Position numbers and translations under genes: made by a program. From VRUE01 sp963822295 (GTDB taxonomy: Bacteria; Actinomycetota; Thermoleophilia; Solirubrobacterales; 70-9), in assembly GCA_963822295.1 (NCBI GenBank), contig CAWGHD010000002.1, positions 2,480,001 through 2,544,000 of the forward strand: a DNA stretch of 64,000 nt, written 5' to 3'. Under the pieces are notes generated by a model, which saw nothing but the letters and a program-made list of their open reading frames with translations, was not told the origin of the DNA and made no database searches. Below, piece after piece: positions 22,967 to 31,975 of this stretch. The first letter of the stretch is position 1. Each line of letters opens with the position of its first letter.

Positions 22967-24007
22967 ATGGGAAGGGTGAGGATGGCGATCCCGATGCTGG
23001 CTGCGCTGGCGATGCTGGCGCTCGCCGCGCCCGCGTCGGCGGACGAGTACGTCGTGGGAGGCGACTTCGAGGGCGGCACCCCGGTGATCGAAATGGAAGG
23101 CGGCGAAGTCGTCGGCGAAGGAATCGATCACCCGAACTGGCAGGAGAGCGACGATCAGTTCACCAGCCCGATCTGCTCGACGACCCTGGGTGAATGCACA
23201 GGCCCCATAGTGCCGTACGGGCCGCGCGGGGGCCAGGCCTGGGCTCTGTTCGGCGCCTACCCAGGCATTGAAGCCCACACCCAGACGCTCTCCCAGACGA
23301 TGACCCTGCCCGCGGTTGAAAAAGCGGCCCTCAGCTTCTACGTCTGGGTGGGGGAATTCGAGCGCGAGGCCTCGCTCTCGGTCATCTTCGACCAGAAAAA
23401 AGTGCAGGCATTCGAAGAGCCGGAACTGCCGGCGCCCAGCGGCAACCCCGCCTTCCAGCAGGTCGCCGTTCCGATCGCGGGCGGCGGCACGATCGAAGCC
23501 GGCCAGCACACGGTCGCCCTCCAGTACATCTCCGATTCGGTGACAGGGCTTGAACCCAAACCGACCACCACCCTGAGCGTCGACGACGTCTCCTTCACGG
23601 CGACGCCGATTCCGGTCATCGGGCCGTTGGCCCCCGTCATCCCGCCCCCGGCGATCGACACCAAGATCAAGAAGGTCCAGCTCTACACCGCCAAGGCGGG
23701 CAAGACCGGCTCGCCGAAGGTTCCCAGGCGTCCGAGCCTCTACAAGGCCACGCAGGGCAAGACCGGCAAGCCGGCCAAGGCGAAGTTCTTCTTCGAGGGC
23801 AGCGGCGGGGAGGGCCCTCACACCTTCCGGTGCCAGCTCGACGACGGGGCGTTCAGGCCCTGCACCTCGCCGATCTTCTACAAGAAACTGAAACTGGGGC
23901 AGCACACCTTCAAAGTCTTCGCCGTCGACCGCGCCGGCAACAGGGACGAGACGCCGGCCACCTACGTCTTCAAAGCCAAAGCCGGCAAGTCCGGCCGGGC
24001 CAGGTAG
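22967..24007 (+). CDS. Secreted protein with C-terminal Ig-like/AGN domain
   Basis: 346 aa. Signal peptide MAIPMLAALAMLALAAPASA with cleavage near residue 25. Residues 28-200 form a predicted beta-rich domain (GGDFEGGTPVIEMEGG; TLSQTMTLPAVEKAALSFYVWVGE) like carbohydrate- or protein-binding jelly rolls. Basic linker repeats (TAKAGKTGSPKVPR; KATQGKTGKPAKAK) follow. The C-terminus (TFRCQLDDGAFRPCTSP...LGQHTFKVFAVDRAGN) is the repeated Ig-like module common in secreted actinobacterial proteins. Probably extracellular; ligand unknown. Confidence 0.72.
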   Translation: MGRVRMAIPMLAALAMLALAAPASADEYVVGGDFEGGTPVIEMEGGEVVGEGIDHPNWQESDDQFTSPICSTTLGECTGPIVPYGPRGGQAWALFGAYPGIEAHTQTLSQTMTLPAVEKAALSFYVWVGEFEREASLSVIFDQKKVQAFEEPELPAPSGNPAFQQVAVPIAGGGTIEAGQHTVALQYISDSVTGLEPKPTTTLSVDDVSFTATPIPVIGPLAPVIPPPAIDTKIKKVQLYTAKAGKTGSPKVPRRPSLYKATQGKTGKPAKAKFFFEGSGGEGPHTFRCQLDDGAFRPCTSPIFYKKLKLGQHTFKVFAVDRAGNRDETPATYVFKAKAGKSGRAR

Positions 24008-24010
24008 CGC

Positions 24011-25651
24011 TCAGCCCAGCGGGTTGAGGCCGGGCGGCGACTCGGCGCCCGCGCCCTGTGCCGCCTGCGCCCGCTTCCGCTGGGTGCGGATCTCGCTCAT
24101 GATCCGCTCGAGGCGCGGCTCCTGGGAAGTGTCGACGTGGCTCATCGCCCCGGCGACGGCGGGGTGGATCGCCTCGATCCGCTCGTGCATCGCCTGGGCG
24201 ACGGCGCGGTAGGTGGGGTGGCCCTCGCGGCCGGAGCGCAGCTCGATCAGGTGCATCGCCTCGCGCGCGTTGAGGTCGAGCGTGTAGCGGATCCGGTAGG
24301 CGAGGCTGAGCGCGTAGGGCGCCAGCTCGTCGTGCCCCTCCTCCGTCAGCCGCTCATGCTCGGCCCGTGAGATCTCCAGCGCCCGTTCGAACTCGCCGGC
24401 GACGCCCGCCTCCTCGATCTCTCCGGGCACTCCGGCGCCGAGGTCGGGGCCGAGGCGCTGCCACTGGCAGGTCAGCATCCGGTGGCGCTGGAGGTCGCGG
24501 AAGGCGCCGTAGTCGGAGACGATCTCGAAGCGGTAGCGGAGCGCCTCGAAGCCGCGGCCCGGCCGGTGGCGGCGGTTGGCGCGCTCGCCGATCATCGCCG
24601 CGAGCAGCTGGGAGCGCTCCTCGCGGTCGAGCACGTCGATGCGGGCGAGGATCTCGGTCTCCGGGGTGCCAGCCGACTCGAACAGGCAGGAGGCGAGCAG
24701 GTCCTCTTCGGTGCCGTCGACGTGGATCAGCTCCACCGACGGCGCCGCCGTGCCGCTGCCGCGGCGGTCGAGGCCGAGCCGCGAGACCCACTCCTCGGTC
24801 GCCTCGCGCCGCCGTTCGAAGTAGGAGATCCACTCGCCGCCGCGCTCGGGGCGGTCGACCCGCGAGACGAAGCTCGGCATCACCTGCTGGAGCTCGGAGA
24901 GGATCATCCCGCCGTACTCGCGCGCCTCCGGCAGCGGCGATGCCATCAGCCGCATGATCATCTGCTCGTAGGCCTGCCCCGAGGCGTAGATGCCGACGTG
25001 GCTGAGCGTCGCCGCCGGCAGCAGGCCGCGCAGGAGGTCGAGCGCCTTGGCGCGGATCGAGCGCTGCCAGGCGCCCTCGGGCTCGCCGTCGCCGCGCGGC
25101 CAGCGCTCGGCGGCCCAGGCCTCGACCTGTTCCAGCGAGCGCGAGTAGATCGAGAAGACCTCGTCCATGGCGGCGCCGAACTCGGGGCCGAGCCGCTCGT
25201 CGCGGTAGTAGCGGTAGCCGCCGCCGGCGTCCTCGGGGAGCGGCTTGTCGTAGGGGATGTAGCGCGTGGACTGCTCGAGGTAGGCGGCGAGGCGGCCGCG
25301 CTGGAGGAGCTTGGTGAGGATGTTCGAGACCCACTCGCAGGCGATGTGGGCGCCGCCGACCTGGGCGATCGAGTCGTCTCCATAGCCGACGAAGACCCGC
25401 TCGTAGAGCTTCGCGGCGCGCTCGCCCTCCTCGTCGTCGAAGGGCCGTCCCGCGGCCGGCGCGTCGGCCGCGAACTCCTCCAGATAGAGGCGGCGCACCG
25501 TCCCCGAATAGCGCGAATAGCGGGCAAAAAGCGCGCCCTTGACGGTCTCCGGCAGGTTGACCAGCGCGAAGACCGGGCGGTCGAGATTGGTGAAATGGGG
25601 GGTGAGGAGCTCCCGCTCCTGGGGGGTGAATTGCTCGACCGGGTAGTCCAC
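24011..25651 (-). CDS. thyX: Tandem-domain FAD-dependent thymidylate synthase (double ThyX)
   Basis: 546 aa, about twice the 220-250 aa of ordinary ThyX, with two full ThyX-like domains (about 20-265 and 300-510). ThyX makes dTMP from dUMP using FAD, NADPH and methylene-folate. The usual ThyX motif RHRxxSxnexSxRY is split: domain 1 has QRGRLAAYLEQSTRY (117-131), lacking RHR but keeping SxRY; domain 2 has LQRHRMLTCQWQRL (around 387-400), keeping RHR but not SxRY. Domain 2 also has the NAREAMHLIELRSG end motif. One pseudo-dimer with composite sites is possible. GTG start 6 nt after a TACGAT box. Confidence 0.85.
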   Translation of the reverse strand: MDYPVEQFTPQERELLTPHFTNLDRPVFALVNLPETVKGALFARYSRYSGTVRRLYLEEFAADAPAAGRPFDDEEGERAAKLYERVFVGYGDDSIAQVGGAHIACEWVSNILTKLLQRGRLAAYLEQSTRYIPYDKPLPEDAGGGYRYYRDERLGPEFGAAMDEVFSIYSRSLEQVEAWAAERWPRGDGEPEGAWQRSIRAKALDLLRGLLPAATLSHVGIYASGQAYEQMIMRLMASPLPEAREYGGMILSELQQVMPSFVSRVDRPERGGEWISYFERRREATEEWVSRLGLDRRGSGTAAPSVELIHVDGTEEDLLASCLFESAGTPETEILARIDVLDREERSQLLAAMIGERANRRHRPGRGFEALRYRFEIVSDYGAFRDLQRHRMLTCQWQRLGPDLGAGVPGEIEEAGVAGEFERALEISRAEHERLTEEGHDELAPYALSLAYRIRYTLDLNAREAMHLIELRSGREGHPTYRAVAQAMHERIEAIHPAVAGAMSHVDTSQEPRLERIMSEIRTQRKRAQAAQGAGAESPPGLNPLG

Positions 25652-25657
25652 CGCCGC

Positions 25658-25663
25658 ATCGTA
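25658..25663 (-). promoter_or_regulatory. -10 box of thyX (leaderless)
   Basis: Minus-strand TACGAT, 6 nt, then GTG 25651. Confidence 0.5.
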
Positions 25664-25712
25664 GCCACCCGCGCGGCGGGCCTTGGCCGGCCCGAAGCGC
25701 GCACTTTGGGGT

Positions 25713-25757
25713 CGAGCCGTCGATTGACCTCCTATGAGGCGGTCAACTGACGGCTCG
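25713..25757. repeat. Palindromic repeat family A, copy 2 (45 bp)
   Basis: Core ends CGAGCCGTC/GACGGCTCG; pairing extends to 13 bp with GGGT/ACCC flanks, plus inner TTGACC/GGTCAA and CCT/AGG pairs. The right half supplies the last codons and TGA stop of the VOC gene (stop at 25743-25745). Confidence 0.9.
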
Positions 25758-26105
25758 ACCCGGGGGCGAGGCCATCAGCTCGACTAGGTGGCCGCCGGGG
25801 GAGGTGGTCTTGGCTCGGGGCGCGCCCCAGTGCTCGGCGCGGCGTTCGACCTCGAAGCCGGAGTCCTCGAGCCGCGCGACCGCCCGCTCGAAGTCCTCGA
25901 CGACGACCGCTGTGTGGCCGGCCGCCGGGACGGCCGGGTCCGGCGTGTGCAGGAGGTGGATCTGGGTTCCGCCCCGCTCGAACCAGGTGGTCGTGCCCGC
26001 CAGCGAGGCCGGCGCCTCGACCTCCTCGAAGCCCAGCTGCGCCCAGAACTCCCTGGCCCTGCCGAGGGCCTCGGGCTCGACCTCGAGGGCGACGTGGTGG
26101 AGCAC
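25743..26105 (-). CDS. VOC superfamily (glyoxalase-like) protein
   Basis: 120 aa from GTG 26105. Begins MLHHVALEVEPEALGRAREFWAQLGF and contains TTTWFERGGTQIHLLHTPD, with metal-ligand-like H3/H4 and E43-type positions of the beta-alpha-beta-beta-beta fold. The C-terminal HLVELMASPPG is also typical. Substrate cannot be told. The final residues (GRAVS) and stop are encoded by repeat A2, so the original C-terminus has probably been replaced. TAGACT lies 6 nt upstream. Confidence 0.8.
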   Translation of the reverse strand: MLHHVALEVEPEALGRAREFWAQLGFEEVEAPASLAGTTTWFERGGTQIHLLHTPDPAVPAAGHTAVVVEDFERAVARLEDSGFEVERRAEHWGAPRAKTTSPGGHLVELMASPPGRAVS

Positions 26106-26111
26106 GGAACG

Positions 26112-26117
26112 AGTCTA
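26112..26117 (-). promoter_or_regulatory. -10 box of the VOC gene (leaderless)
   Basis: Minus-strand TAGACT, 6 nt, then GTG 26105. Confidence 0.5.
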
Positions 26118-26125
26118 GTCCGGGC

Positions 26126-27049
26126 TCAGAACAGCAGCGAAGCGAGGGCGGCGGCGACGACGATCGCGCTCGACCAGGCGACCGCCTCGGCGGTGATCTC
26201 CATGTCGAGGCCGTAGGTGTGGGCGATGATCATCGAGGTGATCCCCGAGGGCATCGAGGCGATCAACAGGTAGGCGACCGGCAGGTCGATCAGCGGCGCC
26301 GAGAAGAGGATCAGCAGCCCGGGGGCGATCGCCAGGCGGACCCCCACCGCGAGGGCGACGGGACGGCTCGGCGACGGCGGGAAGGGGAGCTCGCCGTGCT
26401 CGGCGTTCTCCGCCAGGGTCGCGCCGACGGCGAAGAAGCTGAGCGGCAGCATCGCGATCACGAGGCCCTGGGAGACGTCGACCGCGATCTCCGGAGCCAG
26501 CGCGTCGGGGGCGAGAAGGCCGGCGAGCGCGGCGTAGAGCAACGGGTTGCGGGTGAAGAAGAAGCGGACCCGCTCGCCGAGGCCTTCGCCGGCCCTGGTG
26601 CCGAGGGCGGCTCCGACCGCGAAGGCGCCGAGCAGCATCGTCGGCGCGTTGACCAGCATGTCGTAGAGGACCGCGGTCGGCAGCTCGTCGCGGCCGAGCA
26701 GGGCCAGGGTCAGCGGGTAGCCGAGGTAGGCGGAGTTGACGCAGAGCACTGCGCAGACGACGGCGCCCACCTGGGGCCGCGAGAGCCGCAGCACCCGCGC
26801 CGCCACCCACCAGGCGAGCAGCCCGGCGAGCCCCACCGCGAGCAGGCCGAGGACGACGCCGATGCCGCGGTCGAAATCGATCTCCGCCGTCGCGATGCTG
26901 AAGAAGATCACCGGCGGGATCAGCACGTAGAGCAGCAGGACGAGGATGCGCCGCGCCGCGAGCGCGGCCGCTTCGGGCCTGCGCCGCTCGGCCCACACGC
27001 CGACCGCCACCGAAACCACGATCGCCAACGCTGTTAGGAGGACCCCCAC
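26126..27049 (-). CDS. AEC (auxin efflux carrier-like) family transporter
   Basis: 307 aa with about ten hydrophobic helices arranged as two five-helix halves. The first half has ARRILVLLLYVLIPPVIFFSIA and CVNSAYLGYPLTLALLG, where the NxxYxGxP-type pattern is characteristic of AEC carriers; the second has LPLSFFAVGATLAE and LLIASMPSGITSMIIAHTYGLD. Members export malate, organic acids or auxin-like anions; the substrate here is not evident. GTG start. Confidence 0.88.
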   Translation of the reverse strand: MGVLLTALAIVVSVAVGVWAERRRPEAAALAARRILVLLLYVLIPPVIFFSIATAEIDFDRGIGVVLGLLAVGLAGLLAWWVAARVLRLSRPQVGAVVCAVLCVNSAYLGYPLTLALLGRDELPTAVLYDMLVNAPTMLLGAFAVGAALGTRAGEGLGERVRFFFTRNPLLYAALAGLLAPDALAPEIAVDVSQGLVIAMLPLSFFAVGATLAENAEHGELPFPPSPSRPVALAVGVRLAIAPGLLILFSAPLIDLPVAYLLIASMPSGITSMIIAHTYGLDMEITAEAVAWSSAIVVAAALASLLF

Positions 27050-27136
27050 CCGGGCACCCTTTCAGGTCGCCGAATTAGCGAGCATCCATATCTGATTCTC
27101 TGCGAGCGACGCCGATATGCCGGTGTGGGCGTCCGC

Positions 27137-28891
27137 CTAGGCGTACAACGCCTGTATGAGGTCTTCGTACTTGCGTTCTATCGGGCGGCGTTTGAGCTTC
27201 AGGGTCGGGGTCAGCTCCTCGCCGCCGGGCGCCCACTCGCCGTGGATCACCTCGTAGCGCTTGATCTGCTCGACCCGTGAGAGGCGCGCGTTGGCGGCCT
27301 CGACCGCCTTGGAGATCTCCTCGGCGATCGCCGGGTCCTCGGGGTCGCCGCCGCGGGCTGCGAGGGTTTCGGGGTCGAGGGTGATCAGCGCCACGTTGTA
27401 GGGACGGCGGTCGCCGATCGCCACCGCCTGGGCGATCAGGGTGGTGGCCGCCTTCAGCTTCGACTCGATGTTGGCGGGGGACATGTTCTTGCCCGCCGCG
27501 TTGATGATCAGCTCCTTCTTGCGATCGACGATCCGCAGGTAGCCCTCCTCGTCGAATTCGCCGACGTCGCCGGTCAGGATCCAGCCGTCGTCGGTGAGCG
27601 CCTCGGCGGTCTTCTCCGGCATGTTGCGGTAGCCCTTCATCACCTGCGGCCCGCGCACCATCACCTCGCCGTCCTCGGCCAGCTTCACCTCGGTGTCGGG
27701 CAGCGGCGGGCCGACGGTGCCGACCCGGACCCTCCCCGGCGGGTTGATCGTCGCCATCGCGCTCGTCTCCGACATCCCCCAGGTCTCGCAGATCTCTATC
27801 CCGATCGCGAGGAAGAACTCGAGCACCTCGGGCGGCGTCGGCGCCGCCCCGACGACGAACCATTCGGTCTCGTCGAGGCCGAGCAGCGAGCGGATCTTCG
27901 AGAACACCTTCTCGTCGGCCTCGTCCCATTCCGCCTGCAGCTCGTCGGGCACCTCGCCCTCCATGTAGGCGGCGACCCTGCGGCGGCCGATCTCGAACGC
28001 CCACTCGGTCGCGCGCCGTTTCTCCTCGTCCTGCTCGGCGGCCATCGCCGTCTCCAGCGCGCCCTTCAGTTTCTCCCAGATCCGCGGCACCCCGCCCCAG
28101 GCCGTGGGCTTGACCTCGATCGAGTAGACGACCATCTGTTTCGGGTCGGGGCAGCAGTGCAGGGTGTGGCCGAACATCATCTGCCCGTAGTGCGTCGCCC
28201 AGCGGTCGGCGATGTGGGCGCTCGGCAGGAAGGAGATCGAGCGCCCGCCCGGCTTCACTTCCCGGACCCCGTTGCAGGCGCGCCAGACGGCGACCATGTT
28301 GGCGTGGGTGAGCTGCACGCCCTTCGGCGGCCCGGTGGTGCCGGAGGTGTAGATCAGGCAGAGCACGTCCTCGGGCTCGACCGCCCGCCAGGCCGCCTCG
28401 AAGTCGAACCCGTCGTCCCCCATCGCCTCGAAGTCGGCGAGGGAGATCGTGCCCTCCGGTGCCTCGCCGTCGATCACGACGACGTGCTCGAGCGCCTCGA
28501 CCCGGTCGCGCGCCTCCAGGACCGCGTCGAGGAAGGCCTGCTCGGTGACGATCACCCGGTTGGCGGCGTCGGCGATCACGTACTCGATCTGCTCCGGGGA
28601 GGAGGTGTTGTAGATCGAGAAGCAGGTCGCGCCGAGGTGCATCGCGGCCGTGTCGGTGAGGTTGAAGGCGGGCCGGTTGGCGAGCATGAAGCCGACCGTG
28701 TCGCCGCGGCCGACGCCGAGCGCCGCGAAGGCCGCCGCCCGCCGCCTCACGGTCTCCGCGTACTCGGCGAAGCTCGCCTCGTAGTCGGTGTCCTTGAAGC
28801 GGAGAGCCGGTTGCTCGCCCCGTTCCCCCGCGGTCAGCTGGAAGGCCTCGCACATGGTGGAACCGGAAAGTGCTCGCGGCTGCGCGCTCAT
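27137..28891 (-). CDS. Long-chain acyl-CoA ligase (AMP-forming, FadD15-like)
   Basis: 584 aa. Activates fatty acids with ATP and CoA. Motifs: YTSGTTGPPKGVQLTHANM (P-loop, about 190), ETWGMSETSAMATIN (adenylate), GWILTGDVGEFDEEGYLRIVDRKKELI and NAAGKNMSPANIE, the last typical of the long-chain/FadD15 branch. Single gene, minus strand, starting 28891. It fits with acyl-CoA dehydrogenase, thioesterase and P450 genes elsewhere in the window, but it is not clustered with them. Confidence 0.93.
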   Translation of the reverse strand: MSAQPRALSGSTMCEAFQLTAGERGEQPALRFKDTDYEASFAEYAETVRRRAAAFAALGVGRGDTVGFMLANRPAFNLTDTAAMHLGATCFSIYNTSSPEQIEYVIADAANRVIVTEQAFLDAVLEARDRVEALEHVVVIDGEAPEGTISLADFEAMGDDGFDFEAAWRAVEPEDVLCLIYTSGTTGPPKGVQLTHANMVAVWRACNGVREVKPGGRSISFLPSAHIADRWATHYGQMMFGHTLHCCPDPKQMVVYSIEVKPTAWGGVPRIWEKLKGALETAMAAEQDEEKRRATEWAFEIGRRRVAAYMEGEVPDELQAEWDEADEKVFSKIRSLLGLDETEWFVVGAAPTPPEVLEFFLAIGIEICETWGMSETSAMATINPPGRVRVGTVGPPLPDTEVKLAEDGEVMVRGPQVMKGYRNMPEKTAEALTDDGWILTGDVGEFDEEGYLRIVDRKKELIINAAGKNMSPANIESKLKAATTLIAQAVAIGDRRPYNVALITLDPETLAARGGDPEDPAIAEEISKAVEAANARLSRVEQIKRYEVIHGEWAPGGEELTPTLKLKRRPIERKYEDLIQALYA

Positions 28892-28949
28892 CCGCTGAAC
28901 ATATACGCCCCTCGCGGACAGGGCCCGCCGCGCCAGGGACGTTTCCTGT

Positions 28950-30458
28950 TTAGCCGAAGAGGGAAGCGCCCGCGCGCTCGGCGAACTCGACCAACGGCTG
29001 CGGGATGATCCCGAAGAAGACGGTCGCGGCGGCGGCGAGCAGGGCCGGGCCGACGAGGTAGGCGCGGCGGCCGGCCTCGGGGTCCACGGGGTCGGCCTCG
29101 GGCGAGGCGCCGGCGATCGCCGGCGCGCTCGAGCCCGCCGCCTCGCCGCCCGGGCGCATCCACATCGCCGCCACCACGCGCAGGTAGTAGGCGAGCGAGA
29201 TCATCGTGCCGACCGCGATGAAGACCGCGAGCCAGGTGTAGTCGCCCGCGACCAGGGCCTCGATCAGGTAGAGCTTGCCGATGAAGCCCGCCGTCGCCGG
29301 CAGCCCGGCGAGTCCGAGCATCGAGATCGTCAGCGGCCAGGCGAGCAGCGGCCGCGCGGCGCCGAGCCCCTCGAGCGCGCGGATGTCGTCGCCGAACGGG
29401 GTCTCGCGCTCACGGGCGACGATCACGGCGAAGGCGGCGAGGTTCATGAAGGCGTAGGCGGCGAGGTAGAAGACGAGCGCGCTGACGCCGGCCTCGCTGG
29501 CGACGACGAGGCCGCCGAGGATGTAGCCCGCCTGGGCGATGCCGGAGTAGCCGAGCAGCCGCTTGATCGAGCTCTGGCCGAGGGCGCCGACGTTGCCGAT
29601 CACGATCGAGGCGGCGGCGAGGACGGCGAGCGCCGGCTGCCAGTCGCCGGCCTGCGGCAGCAGGGCGACGTCAAAGAAGCGGACGAAGACGGCGAAGGCC
29701 GCGGCCTTGGTCGCCACCGCCATGAACCCGGTGATCGGCGTCGGCGCTCCCTCATAGACGTCGGGGGTCCACTGGTGGAAGGGGGCGATCGAGGTCTTGA
29801 AGGCGAGCCCGACGGCGCACATCGCGATCCCGATCAGGACCAGCGGGTCGCCGATCAGGCCCTCCTTGCCGATCCCCTCGGCGATCCCGGCGAAGTCGGT
29901 CGAGCCCGAGCCGCCGTAGAGCAGCGCCATCCCGTAGAGCAGCGTCGCCGAGCCGAGCGAGCCGACGATCAGGTACTTGAGCCCCGACTCGAGCGACTTC
30001 TGGCGCCGCATGTCGGTCGCGCAGAGGATGTAGAGGGGGATCGAGAGGGTCTCGATCGCGACGAAGAAGGTGACCAGGTTCTGCGACTGCGCGAGCAGCA
30101 CCATGCCGAGCACCGAGCCGAGCAGCAGCGCGTGGTACTCGCCCGAGCCCGCCTGCTCGGCGGCCGGCTCGCGCAGCGAGAGCAGGACGGTGAAGGCCGC
30201 GGTCAGGATCGCGATCAGCGAGATCGCGATCGCCAGGTCGTCGAGGCGCAGGGCGCCGGTGATCAGGTCCTTGGGATTGGCGCCCCACTGCCAGATCAGC
30301 AGCCCGGCCGTGACCGCCAGGACGACAAGCGTCAGGCCCGGGGCGCTGCGCTTGAAGGGCCGGAAGACCGAGCTGAGCAGGACGAAGCAGAGCCCGACCG
30401 TCAGCGCGATCACCGGCGAGAGCCCGGCGTAGTCCATCTCGGGGGCGTTGAAGGTCAC
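28950..30458 (-). CDS. nuoN: NADH-quinone oxidoreductase subunit N
   Basis: 502 aa, about 14 transmembrane helices, one of three antiporter-like proton-pumping subunits of complex I. Proton-channel residues are recognisable in TM5-8 (LVTFFVAIETLSIPLYILCA with the essential Glu; LGLAFKTSIAPFHQWTPDVYEGAP with Lys/His). Last gene of the nuo operon (transcribed right to left), overlapping nuoM by 4 nt. Length is normal. Confidence 0.95.
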   Translation of the reverse strand: MTFNAPEMDYAGLSPVIALTVGLCFVLLSSVFRPFKRSAPGLTLVVLAVTAGLLIWQWGANPKDLITGALRLDDLAIAISLIAILTAAFTVLLSLREPAAEQAGSGEYHALLLGSVLGMVLLAQSQNLVTFFVAIETLSIPLYILCATDMRRQKSLESGLKYLIVGSLGSATLLYGMALLYGGSGSTDFAGIAEGIGKEGLIGDPLVLIGIAMCAVGLAFKTSIAPFHQWTPDVYEGAPTPITGFMAVATKAAAFAVFVRFFDVALLPQAGDWQPALAVLAAASIVIGNVGALGQSSIKRLLGYSGIAQAGYILGGLVVASEAGVSALVFYLAAYAFMNLAAFAVIVARERETPFGDDIRALEGLGAARPLLAWPLTISMLGLAGLPATAGFIGKLYLIEALVAGDYTWLAVFIAVGTMISLAYYLRVVAAMWMRPGGEAAGSSAPAIAGASPEADPVDPEAGRRAYLVGPALLAAAATVFFGIIPQPLVEFAERAGASLFG

Positions 30459-31975
30459 GGGCGGCCTCCCTCATAGCCCGTCGAGAAGGCGGCGCCGTCC
30501 TTGGCCACGCTCTCCTTGGGGGCCACCTTGGCCACCGCCTCCCGGACGGAGGCGTCGGTCCGCTTCAGGATCAGCTGCGGGTAGAGCGCGAGGCCGAGGA
30601 TGCAGAGGACGAGCGGGACGAGGACGAGCCCGTCGCGGACGCCGATCTCACGCGACTCGACCCCCTCCGGCAGGCGGTTGTGCATCGTCCGCTGGTAGAG
30701 GCGCAGCGCGTAGAAGGCGGCCAGCGCGACACCCGCGACGGCGACGAACGCGAAGACGATCTTCGCGTCGAAGAGCGCGTTGAGGATGAAGAACTCGCCG
30801 ATGAAGTTGGCCGAGCCGGGCATCGCGAGGGTCGCCATCGTCACGATTAGGAAGAGCGCCGCCAGGACCGGCGCCTTGCTCGCCATCCCGCCCATCTTCG
30901 TCAGGTCCTCGGTCCCGGAGCGCTCGGCGAGCAGGGCGATGATCACGAAGAGCGGCGCGACGACGAGGCCGTGGTTGACCATCTGCAGCACGGCGCCGTC
31001 GGCCCCGTCGGCGGAGAGGGCGAAGATCCCGGCGGTGATGAAGCCGAGCTGGGCGATCGAGGAGTAGCCGGCGACGAGCCTCACGTTCGTCTGCGTGAAG
31101 GCCATCGCCGAGCCGTAGAGGATCGAGGCCAGGGCGATCACCAGGACGACCTCCTGGAACTCGACCGTGGCGTCGGGGAAGACCGGCAGGACGACGCGCA
31201 GGAAGCCGTAGGCGCCGACCTTGGCGAGCACGCCGGAGAAGATCGCGAGGACCGGCAGCGGCGCGGCGCGGTAGGCGTCCGGCATCCAGCCGTGGAGAAG
31301 GAAGGCGGGCATCTTGACCAGGAAGGCGGCGGCGAAGAACCAGAAGATCCAGCGCTGGCTGCCGAGGCTGAGCGGGTCGGCGGCGAGCTCCGCGATCGAG
31401 AAGGTGATCTGGCCGCCGTCGGCCGCCAGCACCGCGGTCGCGACCGCCGCGACCAGCATCAGCAGCGACCCGATCAGCGTGTAGACGATCATCTTCAGCG
31501 TCGCCGCCGAGGCGGTGACGCCCTCGCGGTCGCTGCCCCAGGCGCCGAAGAGGAAGTAGAACGGGACCAGCATCAGGTCGAAGAAGAGGACGAAGAGCAG
31601 CAGGTCCTGGGCGAGGAAGGCGCCGAGGGTCGCGGTCTCGCCGACCAGCAGCATCAGGAAGAAGAGGTGGGGGCGGTCCTGCTCGCGGAAGGCGGCGAAG
31701 GCGGTCCCGGCCAGCCAGACGACGGCGGTGAGCAGCAGCAGGAAGACGTTGAGCCCGTCGACGCCGAGGCTGTAGTCGACGCCGAGGCCGGGGATCCACT
31801 CGACGTCGACCGTGTTCTGCATGCCGCCGCCGGAGTCGAACCCGGCGAGGATCGCGACCGCGATGCCGAGCGTCACCGCGGTGCCGGCCGTCGCCCACCA
31901 GCCGGCCAGCCGCCGTGGCAGGAAGAGGCCGACGAGGCCGAAGGCGAGGGGTGTCCAGAGCAGCGAGTTGCTCAT
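30455..31975 (-). CDS. nuoM: NADH-quinone oxidoreductase subunit M
   Basis: 506 aa from ATG 31975 (MSNSLLWTPLAFGLVGLFLP); the frame is open for another 450 codons upstream, but only as a shadow of nuoL. Fourteen or so helices; channel residues in FVLFFDLMLVPFYFLFGAWG (Glu equivalent replaced by Asp in this motif, with the usual Glu/Asp position near) and AFLVKMPAFLLHGWMPDAYRAAP (Lys and HGWLPDAH-type motif). Overlaps the nuoL stop by 1 nt (TGATG). Confidence 0.94.
   Translation of the reverse strand: MSNSLLWTPLAFGLVGLFLPRRLAGWWATAGTAVTLGIAVAILAGFDSGGGMQNTVDVEWIPGLGVDYSLGVDGLNVFLLLLTAVVWLAGTAFAAFREQDRPHLFFLMLLVGETATLGAFLAQDLLLFVLFFDLMLVPFYFLFGAWGSDREGVTASAATLKMIVYTLIGSLLMLVAAVATAVLAADGGQITFSIAELAADPLSLGSQRWIFWFFAAAFLVKMPAFLLHGWMPDAYRAAPLPVLAIFSGVLAKVGAYGFLRVVLPVFPDATVEFQEVVLVIALASILYGSAMAFTQTNVRLVAGYSSIAQLGFITAGIFALSADGADGAVLQMVNHGLVVAPLFVIIALLAERSGTEDLTKMGGMASKAPVLAALFLIVTMATLAMPGSANFIGEFFILNALFDAKIVFAFVAVAGVALAAFYALRLYQRTMHNRLPEGVESREIGVRDGLVLVPLVLCILGLALYPQLILKRTDASVREAVAKVAPKESVAKDGAAFSTGYEGGRP

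Noticed and set aside
27075..28853. 592-aa frame overlapping the FadD-like gene
   Set aside because: Out-of-frame shadow; the frame 27137-28891 has all AMP-binding motifs.
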